64,000 bases of DNA from SHWC01 sp050173345 (GTDB taxonomy: Bacteria; Pseudomonadota; Alphaproteobacteria; UBA828), in assembly GCA_050173345.1 (NCBI GenBank), contig JBFXKW010000004.1, positions 1-64,000 of the forward strand. Reading direction: 5' to 3'. The notes beneath the pieces were generated by a model that saw nothing but the letters and a program-made list of their open reading frames with translations, ran no database searches and was not told the origin of the DNA. Shown here piece after piece: positions 35,539-44,750 of the stretch (positions are counted from its first letter, which is position 1; each line of letters opens with the position of its first letter). Made by a program: the position numbers and the translations under genes.

Positions 35539-36411
35539 CTACTCGTCATCTTCGTCGTCGATGACCGGAATGTCCATGGTCTGGGGCGGCAGCTCGCCGT
35601 TGCGGATGTCCGCCTCGCGCTGCTGACGATAGAGGTTGCGCAACGCGGCGTAAAAATCAACCGATGTCTCTTCGACGGTCTCGAGCTCCTCGATGTACTT
35701 GGAGCGCGTGTGCACCGCGGAAACGCCGGTGCGCAGGTTCTGCACGTCGTTGTCGAAGACGTAACCGAAGGGATCGATGAAGAAATCGACGATCAGGCCG
35801 GTCGCGTCGCGCGGGTTGGACGGACCGAACAGCGGCAGCATCAGGTAGGGTCCTTCGCCGAGGCCCCAGACGGCGAGCGTCTGGCCGAAATCCTCGCTGC
35901 GCTTCTCGAGGCCGGCGCCCTGGTCGGCCACGTCGAACATGCCGAAGAAGCCGACGGTCGAGTTGAGCACGAAGCGCCCGAAGGTGGTGCCGGCCTGGTC
36001 GAAATCGCCCTGCAGCAGCGCGTTCGCGAAATTGACCGGCTCGCCGAGGTTGGACAGCATGTTGTCGATGCGCGTGCGGCCCCAGGCGGGCACCGCACCG
36101 CGATAGATGATCGCGGCCGGCTTGAGCAATGTCTCGTCGATGGTGCGGTTGACCTCGAAGATCACGCGGTTGACGCCTTCGAGCGGGTCGTTGTCGCCGT
36201 CCTCGGCGGCCGCCTCGGCTTCGGGCTGGTCAGCGCCGGCCGTCTGCTCGGCCGCGGCGCCGCTCTCCCCGGCGCTGCCGCCGGGCGCCATGTCGTCGAA
36301 CCGCCCCTCGTCGACGCAGGCGGCGAGCGAGCCCGCCACCGCCGCCAGCGCCAGCATCTTCAGCCCGACCATCAGGCCGCGGCACGCACGCCAAGCCCCG
36401 CCCTCGCTCAC
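35539..36411 (-). CDS. mlaA: MlaA/VacJ outer-membrane lipoprotein
   Basis: Outer-membrane component of the Mla lipid transport system, 290 residues. Signal with lipobox SLAAC (Cys32), an acidic low-complexity linker (about 33-75), then the MlaA core DPLEGVNRVIFEVN, GDFDQAGTTFGRFVLNS and YLMLPLFGPSNPRDATG. The start could also be an internal ATG (36372 or 36357) without affecting the signal peptide. It is transcribed ahead of mlaC. Confidence 0.9.
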   Translation of the reverse strand: MSEGGAWRACRGLMVGLKMLALAAVAGSLAACVDEGRFDDMAPGGSAGESGAAAEQTAGADQPEAEAAAEDGDNDPLEGVNRVIFEVNRTIDETLLKPAAIIYRGAVPAWGRTRIDNMLSNLGEPVNFANALLQGDFDQAGTTFGRFVLNSTVGFFGMFDVADQGAGLEKRSEDFGQTLAVWGLGEGPYLMLPLFGPSNPRDATGLIVDFFIDPFGYVFDNDVQNLRTGVSAVHTRSKYIEELETVEETSVDFYAALRNLYRQQREADIRNGELPPQTMDIPVIDDEDDE

Positions 36412-36716
36412 AATCAGCCCCCTAGCCTGCCCGGCGCCGTTCGGGTCGTCGGCGCGCCCCTTGCCGCGCCATGCCCTTCGGCCCCCATCGAATCAGCGCT
36501 GTCCAGCTTGCCCAGCTATCCTTAACAAAGACTTTGGCCAGATTTGGCCGTGGCTTGCCCCTGCCGCGACACGAATAGCAGAATGTCGCGAGTCCTTAAC
36601 ACAGCGGTCACAGCAAGGCCAGCCAAGTCAGGGAGATAGCCGTGCCGCGCCGGCCACTGCCGGGTATGAAGGCCGCCGCCGCAGGCCACCCGAGTCGGCG
36701 GGTCCGACCCGCATCT
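36412..36716. other. 305-bp region upstream of mlaA
   Basis: Probably the mlaAC promoter and the 3' end of the oxoprolinase transcript. It contains two TTTGGCC copies 10 bp apart (about 36533-36549) and CCTTAACA at two places about 70 bp apart (near 36520 and 36593). No gene is seen. Confidence 0.45.
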
Positions 36717-39700
36717 TCACGCCGGCTCGCCATAGCCGCCGCCGCCCGGCGTCTCGATCACGAAGACGTCGCCGGCCGCCATTTCGGTCTTGTCGAAGCC
36801 CTTGAGCGTGGTCACCGCGCCGCTCGTCCGTTCGACATAGGAGCGGCCCATGGCGCCCGGCCCGCCGCCGGCCATGCCGAACGGCGCGACGGTGCGGCTG
36901 TTGGAGAGGATGGCTGCGGTCATCGGCTCGAGGAAGCGCACCCGCCGGATGCTGCCGTCGCCGCCCCAGTGCCTGCCTTTGCCGCCCGAGCCGCGCCGGA
37001 TCGCGAAGCGTTCGAGCAACACCGGGAAGCGCCATTCCAACACCTCGGGGTCGGTCAGGCGCGAATTGGTCATGTGGGTCTGCACCGCGCTGGTGCCGTC
37101 ATAGCCCGGCCCGGCGCCGGAGCCGCCGGCGACCGTCTCGTAATACTGGTAGCGCGCATTGCCGAAGGTGAAATTGTTCATGGTGCCCTGCGCACCCGCC
37201 ATGACGCCGAGCGCGCCATAGAGCGCGTCCGTGATGCATTGCGAGGTCTCGACATTGCCGGCGACCACGGCGGCCGGGTAGCGCGGGCTCAGCATCGAGC
37301 CTTCCGGGATGATCAGTTCGATCGGCTTCAGGCAGCCCTCGTTCATCGGGATGTCGTCATCGACCAGGGTGCGGAAGACGTAGAGCACCGCGGCGCGGCA
37401 CACCGCGCTCGGCGCGTTGAAGTTGCTGTCGAGCTGCGGCGAGGTGCCGGTGAAGTCGATCCGGGCGCTGCGCGCGGCGCGGTCGATCGCGACCTTGACC
37501 CGGATCACGCCGCCGCAATCCATCGGGTATTCGAACGCGCCATCCTTGAGCACGCCGATCACGCGGCGCACCGATTCCTCGGCATTGTCCTGCACGTGCT
37601 GCATATAGGCCTGCACGGTGGCAAGGCCGAACTGCGCGACCATGCCGCGCAGCTCCTGCACGCCCTTCTCGTTGGCCGCGATCTGCGCGGTGAGGTCGGC
37701 GACGTTCTGCTCGGCGTTGCGTACCGGGTAGCGGCCGGAGGCGAGCAGCGCGCGCAATGCCGCCTCGCGGAAATGGCCCTCGGCGACGAGCTGGAAATTG
37801 TCGATCAGCACGCCCTCTTCCTCGACGTTACGCGAATCGGGCGGCATCGAGCCCGGCGTGGTGCCGCCGATATCGGCATGGTGGCCGCGCGATGCCGTGA
37901 AGAAGAGGATCTCCTTGCCCGCATCGTCGAACACCGGCGTGATCACCGTGACGTCGGGCAGGTGCGTGCCGCCGTTATAGGGCGCGTTCAACACATAGAC
38001 GTCGCCGGGCTTGAGCACGCCCTTCCGGTTGCGCAGCACCGAGCGCACCGATTCGCCCATCGAGCCGAGATGCACCGGCATGTGCGGCGCGTTCGCGATC
38101 AGCCCGCCCTCGGCGTCGAACAGCGCGCAGGAGAAGTCGAGCCGCTCCTTGATGTTGACCGAATGCGCCGTGTTTTCGAGCGTGACGCCCATCTGCTCGG
38201 CGATCGACATGAAGAGGTTGTTGAACACTTCGAGCATCACCGGGTCGACCGCGGTGCCGATCGCGACGCGGCGCGGCCGCGGCCTGGTGCGGCTCAGGAT
38301 CAGATGGTTGTGCGCCGTCACCTCGGCCTGCCAGTCCGGCTCGACCACGGTGGTCGAGTTCGGCTCGATGATGATGGCGGGGCCTTGCAGCGTGTCGCCG
38401 GGCTCGAGCCCGTCGCGGCTGTAGATCGGCGTCTCGTGCCAGGCATCGCCGGCATGGACGCGGCCGTGGTCCATCGGCGCGGGCGCCTGGCCGGCGGGGC
38501 GGCTGCGCGCGACGGTCGGGTCGGGCGCCACGTCGGACTCGCCGATCACCTCGGCGAGCGCCGCCTCGACGATCAGCGTCTTGTCGCGGTCGATGAAGCC
38601 GTAGCGCTGGCGGTGCGCCGCCTCGAACGCGGCGACGATCGCGTCGAGATCACCATAAGGCACGAGCAGCGGCGAATCGGTGCCGAGATAGCGGAGCTGC
38701 AAACTGCGCTCGATGCGCAGCCGGGCGCGGTCGATGCCCTCGGCGACGAGCTGCGCCTCGCCCGCCGCGCCGAGCTCCCGGAACACCGCCTCCAGCTCGC
38801 CCATCAGCGCGCCGGTGAGCGGCGCCTCGACCGCGCGCTCCTTGAGCACGCGGACGTCGGCGAGCCCCATGCCATAGGCCGACAGCACGCCCGCGAAGGG
38901 ATGGATGAAGACGCGCTGCATGCCGAGCGCGTCCGCGACCAGGCAGGCATGCTGGCCGCCGGCCGCGCCGAAGCTGCACAGCGCGTAAGCCGTCACGTCA
39001 TGGCCGCGCTGCACGGAGATCTTCTTGATCGCGTTCGCCATGTTCTCGACCGCGATCTTGAGGAAGCCCTCGGCGATCTTCTCCGATGCGGGCTTCTCGC
39101 CGGTCGCCTTGCCGATCTCCTCTGCGAGCGCCTCGAACTTCCGCGTCACGATCTCGACGTCGATCGGCTGATCGCCGTTCGGCCCGAACACCTTGGGGAA
39201 GTGCGCCGGCACGATCTTGCCGACCATGACGTTGCAGTCGGTCACGGTGAGCGGCCCGCCGCGGCGGTAGCAGGCCGGCCCCGGATCGGCGCCCGCGGAA
39301 TCCGGGCCGACGCGATAGCGCGCACCGTCGAAATGCAGGATCGAGCCGCCGCCCGCCGCGATGGTGTGGATGTGCATCATAGGCGCGCGCAGGCGGACGC
39401 CCGCGATCTCGGTGACGTAGCGGCGCTCATAGCCGCCGGCATAGTGCGACACGTCGGTCGAGGTGCCGCCCATGTCGAAGCCGATGACCTTGGTAAGCCC
39501 GGCGGCCTCGCTCGCGCGCACCGCGCCGACCACGCCGCCGGCCGGGCCGGAGAGCACCGAATCCTTGCCCTGGAACGAGGCGGCATCGACCAGCCCGCCG
39601 TTCGACTGCATGAACATCAGCCGCGCGCCGCCGAGCGCGCCCGCCACGCGATCGACATAGCGGCGCAGGATCGGCGACAGATAGGCATCGACCACCGCGG

Positions 39701-40331
39701 TGTCGCCGCGGCTGACCAGCTTCATCAGCGGGCTCACCTCGTGCGAGGCCGAGACCTGGGTGAAGCCGATCTCGCGCGCCAGTTGCGCGACACGCCGCTC
39801 ATGCGCCTGGAAGCGGTAGCTGTGCATGAAGACGATGGCGACCGAGCGGTAGCCGTCGCGGTACGCGGTTTCAAGCGCAGTGCGTACGCTTGCCTCGTCG
39901 AGCGGCTCGAGCTCGGTGCCGTCGGCGAGGTAGCGGCCCTTGGCCTCGATGACGCGCTCATAGAGCATCTCGGGCAGCACGATGCGGCGCGCGAAGATGT
40001 CGGGCCGGTTCTGGTAGGCGATGCGGAGCTGGTCGGCGAGCCCTTCGGTGATGACCAGCACGGTCGGCTCGCCCTTGCGCTCCAAGAGCGCGTTGGTCGC
40101 GACGGTCGTGCCCATCTTGACCGCCTCGATGCGCTCGCCCGGGATCGCCTCGTCCGAAGCCAGGCCGAGCAGGGTGCGGATGCCCTGCAGCGGCGCGTCG
40201 GCATAGCGTTCCGGCGCCTCGGACAGCAGCTTGTGGGTGATCAGCCGGCCGTCCGGCGCGCGCGCCACCAAATCGGTGAACGTGCCGCCCCGGTCGATCC
40301 AGAACTGCCAGCGCCCCGCGCCGCCCGCCAT
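36717..40331 (-). CDS. Fused HyuA-HyuB 5-oxoprolinase/hydantoinase
   Basis: ATP-dependent amidohydrolase of 1204 residues, the length of single-chain 5-oxoprolinases. N-terminal hydantoinase A part (about 1-690): IDRGGTFTDLVA phosphate loop, FDMGGTSTDVS, GPAGGVVGA. C-terminal hydantoinase B part (about 710-1204): NLFMSIAEQMGVTLENTAHSVNIKERLDFSCALFD. Both halves look complete. The start at 40331 is preferred over 40457 because the enzyme fold begins there. 5-oxoproline, hydantoins or N-methylhydantoin are all possible substrates. Confidence 0.9.
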   Translation of the reverse strand: MAGGAGRWQFWIDRGGTFTDLVARAPDGRLITHKLLSEAPERYADAPLQGIRTLLGLASDEAIPGERIEAVKMGTTVATNALLERKGEPTVLVITEGLADQLRIAYQNRPDIFARRIVLPEMLYERVIEAKGRYLADGTELEPLDEASVRTALETAYRDGYRSVAIVFMHSYRFQAHERRVAQLAREIGFTQVSASHEVSPLMKLVSRGDTAVVDAYLSPILRRYVDRVAGALGGARLMFMQSNGGLVDAASFQGKDSVLSGPAGGVVGAVRASEAAGLTKVIGFDMGGTSTDVSHYAGGYERRYVTEIAGVRLRAPMMHIHTIAAGGGSILHFDGARYRVGPDSAGADPGPACYRRGGPLTVTDCNVMVGKIVPAHFPKVFGPNGDQPIDVEIVTRKFEALAEEIGKATGEKPASEKIAEGFLKIAVENMANAIKKISVQRGHDVTAYALCSFGAAGGQHACLVADALGMQRVFIHPFAGVLSAYGMGLADVRVLKERAVEAPLTGALMGELEAVFRELGAAGEAQLVAEGIDRARLRIERSLQLRYLGTDSPLLVPYGDLDAIVAAFEAAHRQRYGFIDRDKTLIVEAALAEVIGESDVAPDPTVARSRPAGQAPAPMDHGRVHAGDAWHETPIYSRDGLEPGDTLQGPAIIIEPNSTTVVEPDWQAEVTAHNHLILSRTRPRPRRVAIGTAVDPVMLEVFNNLFMSIAEQMGVTLENTAHSVNIKERLDFSCALFDAEGGLIANAPHMPVHLGSMGESVRSVLRNRKGVLKPGDVYVLNAPYNGGTHLPDVTVITPVFDDAGKEILFFTASRGHHADIGGTTPGSMPPDSRNVEEEGVLIDNFQLVAEGHFREAALRALLASGRYPVRNAEQNVADLTAQIAANEKGVQELRGMVAQFGLATVQAYMQHVQDNAEESVRRVIGVLKDGAFEYPMDCGGVIRVKVAIDRAARSARIDFTGTSPQLDSNFNAPSAVCRAAVLYVFRTLVDDDIPMNEGCLKPIELIIPEGSMLSPRYPAAVVAGNVETSQCITDALYGALGVMAGAQGTMNNFTFGNARYQYYETVAGGSGAGPGYDGTSAVQTHMTNSRLTDPEVLEWRFPVLLERFAIRRGSGGKGRHWGGDGSIRRVRFLEPMTAAILSNSRTVAPFGMAGGGPGAMGRSYVERTSGAVTTLKGFDKTEMAAGDVFVIETPGGGGYGEPA

Positions 40332-40472
40332 CTCGGTCACGCGATCCTGCTCCCGCGTCAAGCCGCCATTAACCACCGGCCGGCTAGGTTCCGGCGGGTC
40401 CATGCCGTCCACCGCCGGCCGGCCGCCCTGTTTAAGGGGAGCGGGCCGGAAGGGCAACCGGGAGCCTTAGGC

Positions 40473-41696
40473 TTGCTGATCAAGGGTCACGAGGTCGAGG
40501 AGCGGCTGATCGAGCAGCTCGAGGCGCTGCGCCGCTCGCCGCTCGCGCGCACCGCGGTCCATTTCAGGTTCTCGCTGCTCGCGGAGGCGGCCGAATGGCG
40601 GCTCGAACAGGACATCGCGACCGAGGTGCTGCTCGAATGGTGCCGCGAGCACGGCGCGACCGCCTACCGGCTCTCCAACGACGACCTCATCGCGCTCTGC
40701 AAGGGCGTGCGCGCCGACCAGCTCAGGGAGCTGACCGAGCGGCTCGAAGTGCTGTTCGAGGACGCGCCGCGCCGTTCCGCCGAAGCGCTCGACGATGGCA
40801 GGCTCGGCATCTGGTACGATCTTACCGTCGGGCTCGGCCGCCTGATCGCCTATTGCGACGCCGTGCTGCTGGAGCGCCGGGCGAGCGCGGCGGGCGCCGC
40901 CGAGCAGCTCGAAATCCGGCGCAAGCCTGGCGTCGGCACCAAGCCGGTGACGCCCGCCGCCATGGCGCGGCTCGAGATCGCGCTCGGCGCCTCCGACATC
41001 GACCGCTTCATCCGCCAGCAGCCGATCTGCCGCGTGCCGCCGGGCCGCCCCTATGCGCCGATCGAGATCGGGCGCGAGGTCTATGTCCGTATCGCCGACC
41101 TTGAACAGGTGATGATGCCGGGTGTCGACCTGCTCGCCGATTGCTGGCTCTTCATGCATCTCACCCAGCAGCTCGACCAGCGCGTGCTCGCGCTCTACCT
41201 GCGCGACCCCGACAACCTGACGCGCCAGCCGACCGCGCTCAACCTCAGGCTCGCCACCGTCCTCTCGCCCGAGTTCGGCCGCCTGGTGCGCCTGCTCTCG
41301 GATGCCGAGCGGCGCCGGCTCACCATCGAGGTCGAGGCGGTCGACATGATGGCCGACTATGAGGGCTATCTCTTCGCCCGCTCCTACCTGAACGACATCG
41401 GCGTCACGCTCTGCCTCGACGGCACCGACGGCACCAGCCTGCCCGCGCTGACCGGCGCGGGCCTGATCGCGGATGCCATCAAGATCAGGTGGGACCCGGC
41501 GTTCGATACCGATGCGCTCGCCGACCGTTCGAGCCCGTTCGCCGAGGCGGTCGCCGCCTTCGGCCCGCACCGCACCGTGCTCTGCTGGTGCAGCGACGCG
41601 CGCGCCATCGAGTTCGGCCACACGCTCGGCCTGACCCGCTTCCAGGGCCGCTACCTCGACCAGCTCCTGACCCCCGGCACCAGCAGGCTGAACTAG
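40473..41696 (+). CDS. Degenerate EAL-like protein of alphaproteobacterial type
   Basis: 407 residues read from a TTG start (40473) placed 6 bp after GGGAGCC; no ATG fits. The C-terminal third has an EAL-like pattern (LNLRLATVLSPEF, TIEVEAVDMMADYEGYLFARSYLN, ICLDG-like CLDGTDG, FQGRYLDQLL) but the EAL signature and metal-binding acids are missing, so c-di-GMP hydrolysis is unlikely. The N-terminal half is helical and contains ATAYRLSNDDLIALCKG. A regulatory or binding role is inferred. Confidence 0.75.
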   Translation: MLIKGHEVEERLIEQLEALRRSPLARTAVHFRFSLLAEAAEWRLEQDIATEVLLEWCREHGATAYRLSNDDLIALCKGVRADQLRELTERLEVLFEDAPRRSAEALDDGRLGIWYDLTVGLGRLIAYCDAVLLERRASAAGAAEQLEIRRKPGVGTKPVTPAAMARLEIALGASDIDRFIRQQPICRVPPGRPYAPIEIGREVYVRIADLEQVMMPGVDLLADCWLFMHLTQQLDQRVLALYLRDPDNLTRQPTALNLRLATVLSPEFGRLVRLLSDAERRRLTIEVEAVDMMADYEGYLFARSYLNDIGVTLCLDGTDGTSLPALTGAGLIADAIKIRWDPAFDTDALADRSSPFAEAVAAFGPHRTVLCWCSDARAIEFGHTLGLTRFQGRYLDQLLTPGTSRLN

Positions 41697-41713
41697 GCGC
41701 GACGACCGAGTGC

Positions 41714-41739
41714 GCCCCCTCTCCCCTACAGGGGGCTTT
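41714..41739 (+). terminator. Probable terminator, GCCCCCT hairpin
   Basis: GCCCCCT (41714-41720) pairs with AGGGGGC (41730-41736) over a 9-nt loop and is followed by TTT. It lies 17 bp past the EAL-like gene and before the convergent methyltransferase fragment. It also marks the left edge of the lower-GC island. Confidence 0.6.
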
Positions 41740-41768
41740 GCACAATAATCGCCTTCTGCCTAAAAAAC

Positions 41769-43315
41769 CTACTTCGGTGGCTTAGCGCGAGCGAGCCGAT
41801 CGACCGCTGTTTCACCCTCTAGCTCCAAGGGAGCAAGTGCTGCGTCAGCGGCCTCCCGCTGGGCGGCAATCTTGGCTGTGTACTCTTCGACCTTGCGGTA
41901 GTGATCGCCTATGGCCTTCTGCGCTTTGGGCTCCAGCAAGGGCACACGCTGATTGCACAACAAGTCCCACCCAACGCGATGGCGTCCAACGCCTGTCGCA
42001 CCAGACAGCCATTCTGCGACAACCGCCGCTGATCGCAGCACGGCCCAGAGGTAGTTGGGATCGATCTTGCGCTCTTTCTTGGGCCGAAGGATCGTGAACT
42101 CCTTCGAAATCAACAAGTCCTCAGCCCAATCCGGCAGGACGCAGATCGCCCGATAGACAGCACTGATGTTGCTGACCACGATGTCGCCGGCCTTCGCGGT
42201 GCTGACCTCGCTGTAGCCAACCTCCTTGCCAAGGCTAGACTCGCCTCGCTCGGCTTGGCCTTCGTATGAGATGCGCAGGAACGAGTACGTGCGATTCGGC
42301 TCCAACGCGACGGGTTCCCAAACAGGGGCGACCAAATTGGCTAGCACGTCGGATACCGCCCCAGCCTGTTGCCATTTCGATTCGAGTTCAACCGCACGCC
42401 ACGGGCGAAGAGACTTTGCATCAAGACGCCCGCTGAGCCGATCAGCCGAAACGAGCCACGGTCCCTTCTTGCCATTCATGTAATCGTCGAATGCGGCAAG
42501 AACTTCTTCGGTCTCTTGAAGCGCCATCTGTCGGGCCTGCTCAGCAACGCTCGGTCTCGTGCGCAATACGACATCGTCCAGACCGACATAGCGGCACTCG
42601 AAAACAAAGGCGTCCGGCTGGCCGACCTCTCCCTCTCTGCGCTTCTCAAGATAGAGCACGGTTGTCTTAGCGCGCGCACCGGAGCGTTGGAAAGCGTCTC
42701 CGGGCAACGAGATAACGGCTCTGATCAAGAACTCATCCCGCAAGAAGTCGCGGACGTAGGAGAACTCGTCGCCGGCCAGCAGGCTATCGTCGATAACGGT
42801 CAGCAATCGTCCACCGTCGACGAGTAGGTCTCGGTAGCGTTCCATGAACATCGCGTTCGACCGCAGCGAGTTGCGGACGCGAGTCGTTCCCCTGACCCTC
42901 GCCAAATCGTATTGCTTGAGAACACGCGCCTCCGTCTCGTTCGCGAGTTCCTTAGTCATCGAAAATGGTGGATTGGTCAGCGCGCAATTGAACCGCATTC
43001 CCGCCGCCAACGCCCCCTTTAACTCTTCTTGGTCTTTGGTGATCTCGACCTCTTGGCCCGGCACGACCGCAAGCCCCTTGTCGAGAGCATCGGCGTAGTA
43101 GATACGGCTGCCGCCATCGCCATGAAGGTACATATTGATCCGCGCGATTCGCGCAATAGGTGGCGACTTTCCAAAATCAACGCCATACAGAGATTCGTTG
43201 CAAATCTGGTCGATTAACCGCTCCTTCGCCTCTTGGCTCAGGCTGTTGTTGTGTCTGACCGCATTTCGCATTTCAGTCAGGGCCTCGATCAAGAAGCCTG
43301 CGGTGCCGCAACAAG
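41769..43315 (-). pseudogene. Single-chain restriction-modification gene, 3' half
   Basis: C-terminal 512 residues of a gene split by a transposon. It starts at SAM motif I (GTAGFLIEALTEM) and contains the N6-adenine methyltransferase motif IV NPPF (NCALTNPPFS). From about 260 residues before the end, a target-recognition-like region resembles HsdS (YSEVSTAKAGDIVVSNIS, ATGVGRHRVGW), ending in a coiled-coil-type helix (DHYRKVEEYTAKIAAQREAADAAL). It joins in frame to the 5' half at 45734. Alone it lacks a start and cannot make an active enzyme. Confidence 0.88.
43308..43315. repeat. 8-bp target-site duplication, left copy
   Basis: GCAACAAG immediately left of the transposon; identical copy at 45734-45741. 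Eight bp is the duplication length typical of the IS1595 family. Confidence 0.92.
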
Positions 43316-43339
43316 GGCATTTATCACCTTAACGAAACA
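43316..43339 (+). repeat. Left terminal inverted repeat of the IS1595 element
   Basis: Begins GGCATTTATCACCTTAACG and differs from the right end at positions 5, 16 and 19. Confidence 0.9.
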
Positions 43340-43375
43340 ATTCCCACATGGCAGCTTCCGGACTCGACCGCGCCG

Positions 43376-44020
43376 CTACGGATTCTGAGGTGACGATCGC
43401 TTTGACGCCGGACGTAATTGACGCTGGCGTTTCCTATTGCGTTGCTTCTGGCTTGGCTCATTGGAATGAGCCTCGGCCGGTAGTTGCTCAATACGTTGAA
43501 GGGCTTCTTTCGGAGTTAGCAAAGGCTTCCAAGCGCGGCTCGGCAGCGCGTAGACCCAAATCTGCTCCAGCTTCTCGAAGTTGTCCGCGGCGTTGATGAG
43601 GTGCGCAACGGTAATATCCGGGCGCCTAGAGCCGAAGGCCGTAGGCACTGCGAGTATCATTTGGTTGTGCTTCACGTAGTGGAACATCTGGTCGTGAGCA
43701 AGCCGGTTGCGGAACCCGTAATAGCCCATCGTGCGGTTGATGGCGCATCGAAAGAATTCAGTTAAGTCCGCATCACGGTTCGGGTCTGCGAAAAAGGCGG
43801 CTTTCAGCATGTCCGCGCTGCCATTGAAGCTTCTGGCAGAGTAGAATACGGCATCAATCGAGCGGTAGTTCTCCGGTGTCACTCCGCAGGCGTAGTTGAA
43901 CCACTGAGCTAGTGTGCCTTCAACGCTGGACCAGGAGGCCAGCGCGCGTCCGTAGCAGCGATAAAACTCATCTAGGATGCGCTGATCGGGCGGTGTACCG
44001 ATTTGGATGGAGGCGCGCAT
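43376..44020 (-). CDS. Passenger protein with HEPN-type RNxxxH motif
   Basis: 214 residues; the upstream part of the frame is only the antisense of another gene, so the start at 44020 (MRASIQIG) is preferred. The protein is mainly helical in pattern. YYGFRNRLAHDQ gives Arg104-Asn105-x3-His109, the RNxxxH catalytic signature of HEPN-fold ribonucleases. The last 30 residues are Gln/Arg/Ser-rich and basic, suited to nucleic-acid contact. HEPN proteins act as toxins or defence effectors, but the match rests on one motif. Its start overlaps the start of a divergent gene. Confidence 0.6.
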   Translation of the reverse strand: MRASIQIGTPPDQRILDEFYRCYGRALASWSSVEGTLAQWFNYACGVTPENYRSIDAVFYSARSFNGSADMLKAAFFADPNRDADLTEFFRCAINRTMGYYGFRNRLAHDQMFHYVKHNQMILAVPTAFGSRRPDITVAHLINAADNFEKLEQIWVYALPSRAWKPLLTPKEALQRIEQLPAEAHSNEPSQKQRNRKRQRQLRPASKRSSPQNP

Positions 44021-44192
44021 GGCATTACCTAAGAGCAAGAAGAAGGGCGAAGCGCCAAAGCCGGAAACCGTCGAAGTCGAGCCCGACGCATGGGAGCGCT
44101 TCGAGCACGCCGTGAAGCAGGTCGCGAAGGCGAGGCCGCAGCATCGGGTCGCAAGCACCAAGCCGAAGAAGCGGAAGGTTAAGACTGAATGA
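44019..44192 (+). CDS. Small basic passenger protein
   Basis: 57 residues from ATG 44019 (GGAGG lies 5 bp upstream; ATG 44007 also in frame). Lysine-rich at both ends (KSKKKGEAPK; KPKKRKVKTE) with an acidic-amphipathic middle helix (DAWERFEHAVKQVAKA). Its start overlaps that of the divergent HEPN-like gene, so both share one control region. Its stop overlaps the next gene's ATG. A role as partner or antitoxin is only a thought from arrangement. Confidence 0.5.
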   Translation: MALPKSKKKGEAPKPETVEVEPDAWERFEHAVKQVAKARPQHRVASTKPKKRKVKTE

Positions 44193-44593
44193 CAGAGACT
44201 TTGGCCCTCGCATTCTTGACGGTTTCGATTTGCTTGGCCGGGATCACGATTTTCGTGCTCCTTTTGATGCGCCATCGCCTTCGCGACCTTGATGCGATCG
44301 AGACTTGGATGTGCGCCGTTGCATCCGATCTGCGCCGGAGCACGGACGGCTTCCTGGCAATCAACGCTTCCCAATCGGGCAAGATATGCACGTTCTCGCC
44401 GCCGGATTTCTGCGGGGATACGTCCAATCGCATCGGGGAGAAAGAGGCTTGTTTTGTTTGTGGGGCCCGAGGAGCGCCGACCGACGGAACCGATACGCTA
44501 GAAACAACTCCGGCTTGGCGCTGGGGTAGTTATTCCAAGACGGAAGCCACTCTGCATGGATGGAGCCGCGCCATTGCCGCCACACCACAATAG
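44189..44593 (+). CDS. Passenger membrane protein, convergent overlap
   Basis: 134 residues starting at an ATGA overlap with the preceding small gene. N-terminal membrane anchor (about 5-27), then a soluble part with cysteines (MCAV, KICTF, DFCGD, ACFVCGA). The last third overlaps the opposite-strand membrane gene at 44361-44663, and one of the two C-terminal parts may not be real coding sequence. Function unknown. Confidence 0.45.
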   Translation: MTETLALAFLTVSICLAGITIFVLLLMRHRLRDLDAIETWMCAVASDLRRSTDGFLAINASQSGKICTFSPPDFCGDTSNRIGEKEACFVCGARGAPTDGTDTLETTPAWRWGSYSKTEATLHGWSRAIAATPQ

Positions 44594-44663
44594 CGGTCGA
44601 AAGCGTAGCCAGTGCGGTGATTCCACCGAACACAATCAAAAGTATCGTGGTCGCCTCGATCAA
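44361..44663 (-). CDS. Possible small membrane protein downstream of the transposase
   Basis: 100 residues from a TTG start with GGGAGG upstream, overlapping the end of a short preceding frame (TTGA). N-terminal helix IEATTILLIVFGGITALATL, then a basic Trp-rich segment (WRQWRGSIHAEWLPSW). It follows the transposase on the same strand. The overlap with the plus-strand gene makes it uncertain. Confidence 0.35.
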   Translation of the reverse strand: MIEATTILLIVFGGITALATLSTAIVVWRQWRGSIHAEWLPSWNNYPSAKPELFLAYRFRRSALLGPHKQNKPLSPRCDWTYPRRNPAARTCISCPIGKR

Positions 44664-44750
44664 GCGCGCTTCGGTCCTCCCGTTATTTGCTCCGCTTCGT
44701 CCACGAGGCGGAACAGCAACTCGCGAAGTTCGCGGCGCGTCAAACGACGC

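Noticed and set aside
36642..41696. 1684-residue open frame on the plus strand
   Set aside because: Its first 3.8 kb is antisense to the oxoprolinase, which has clear domains; only the end from 40473 is a real gene.
43348..43596. 82-residue plus-strand frame at the left of the transposon
   Set aside because: Opposite the HEPN-like gene, without a convincing ribosome-binding site or motif; could be real but not supported.
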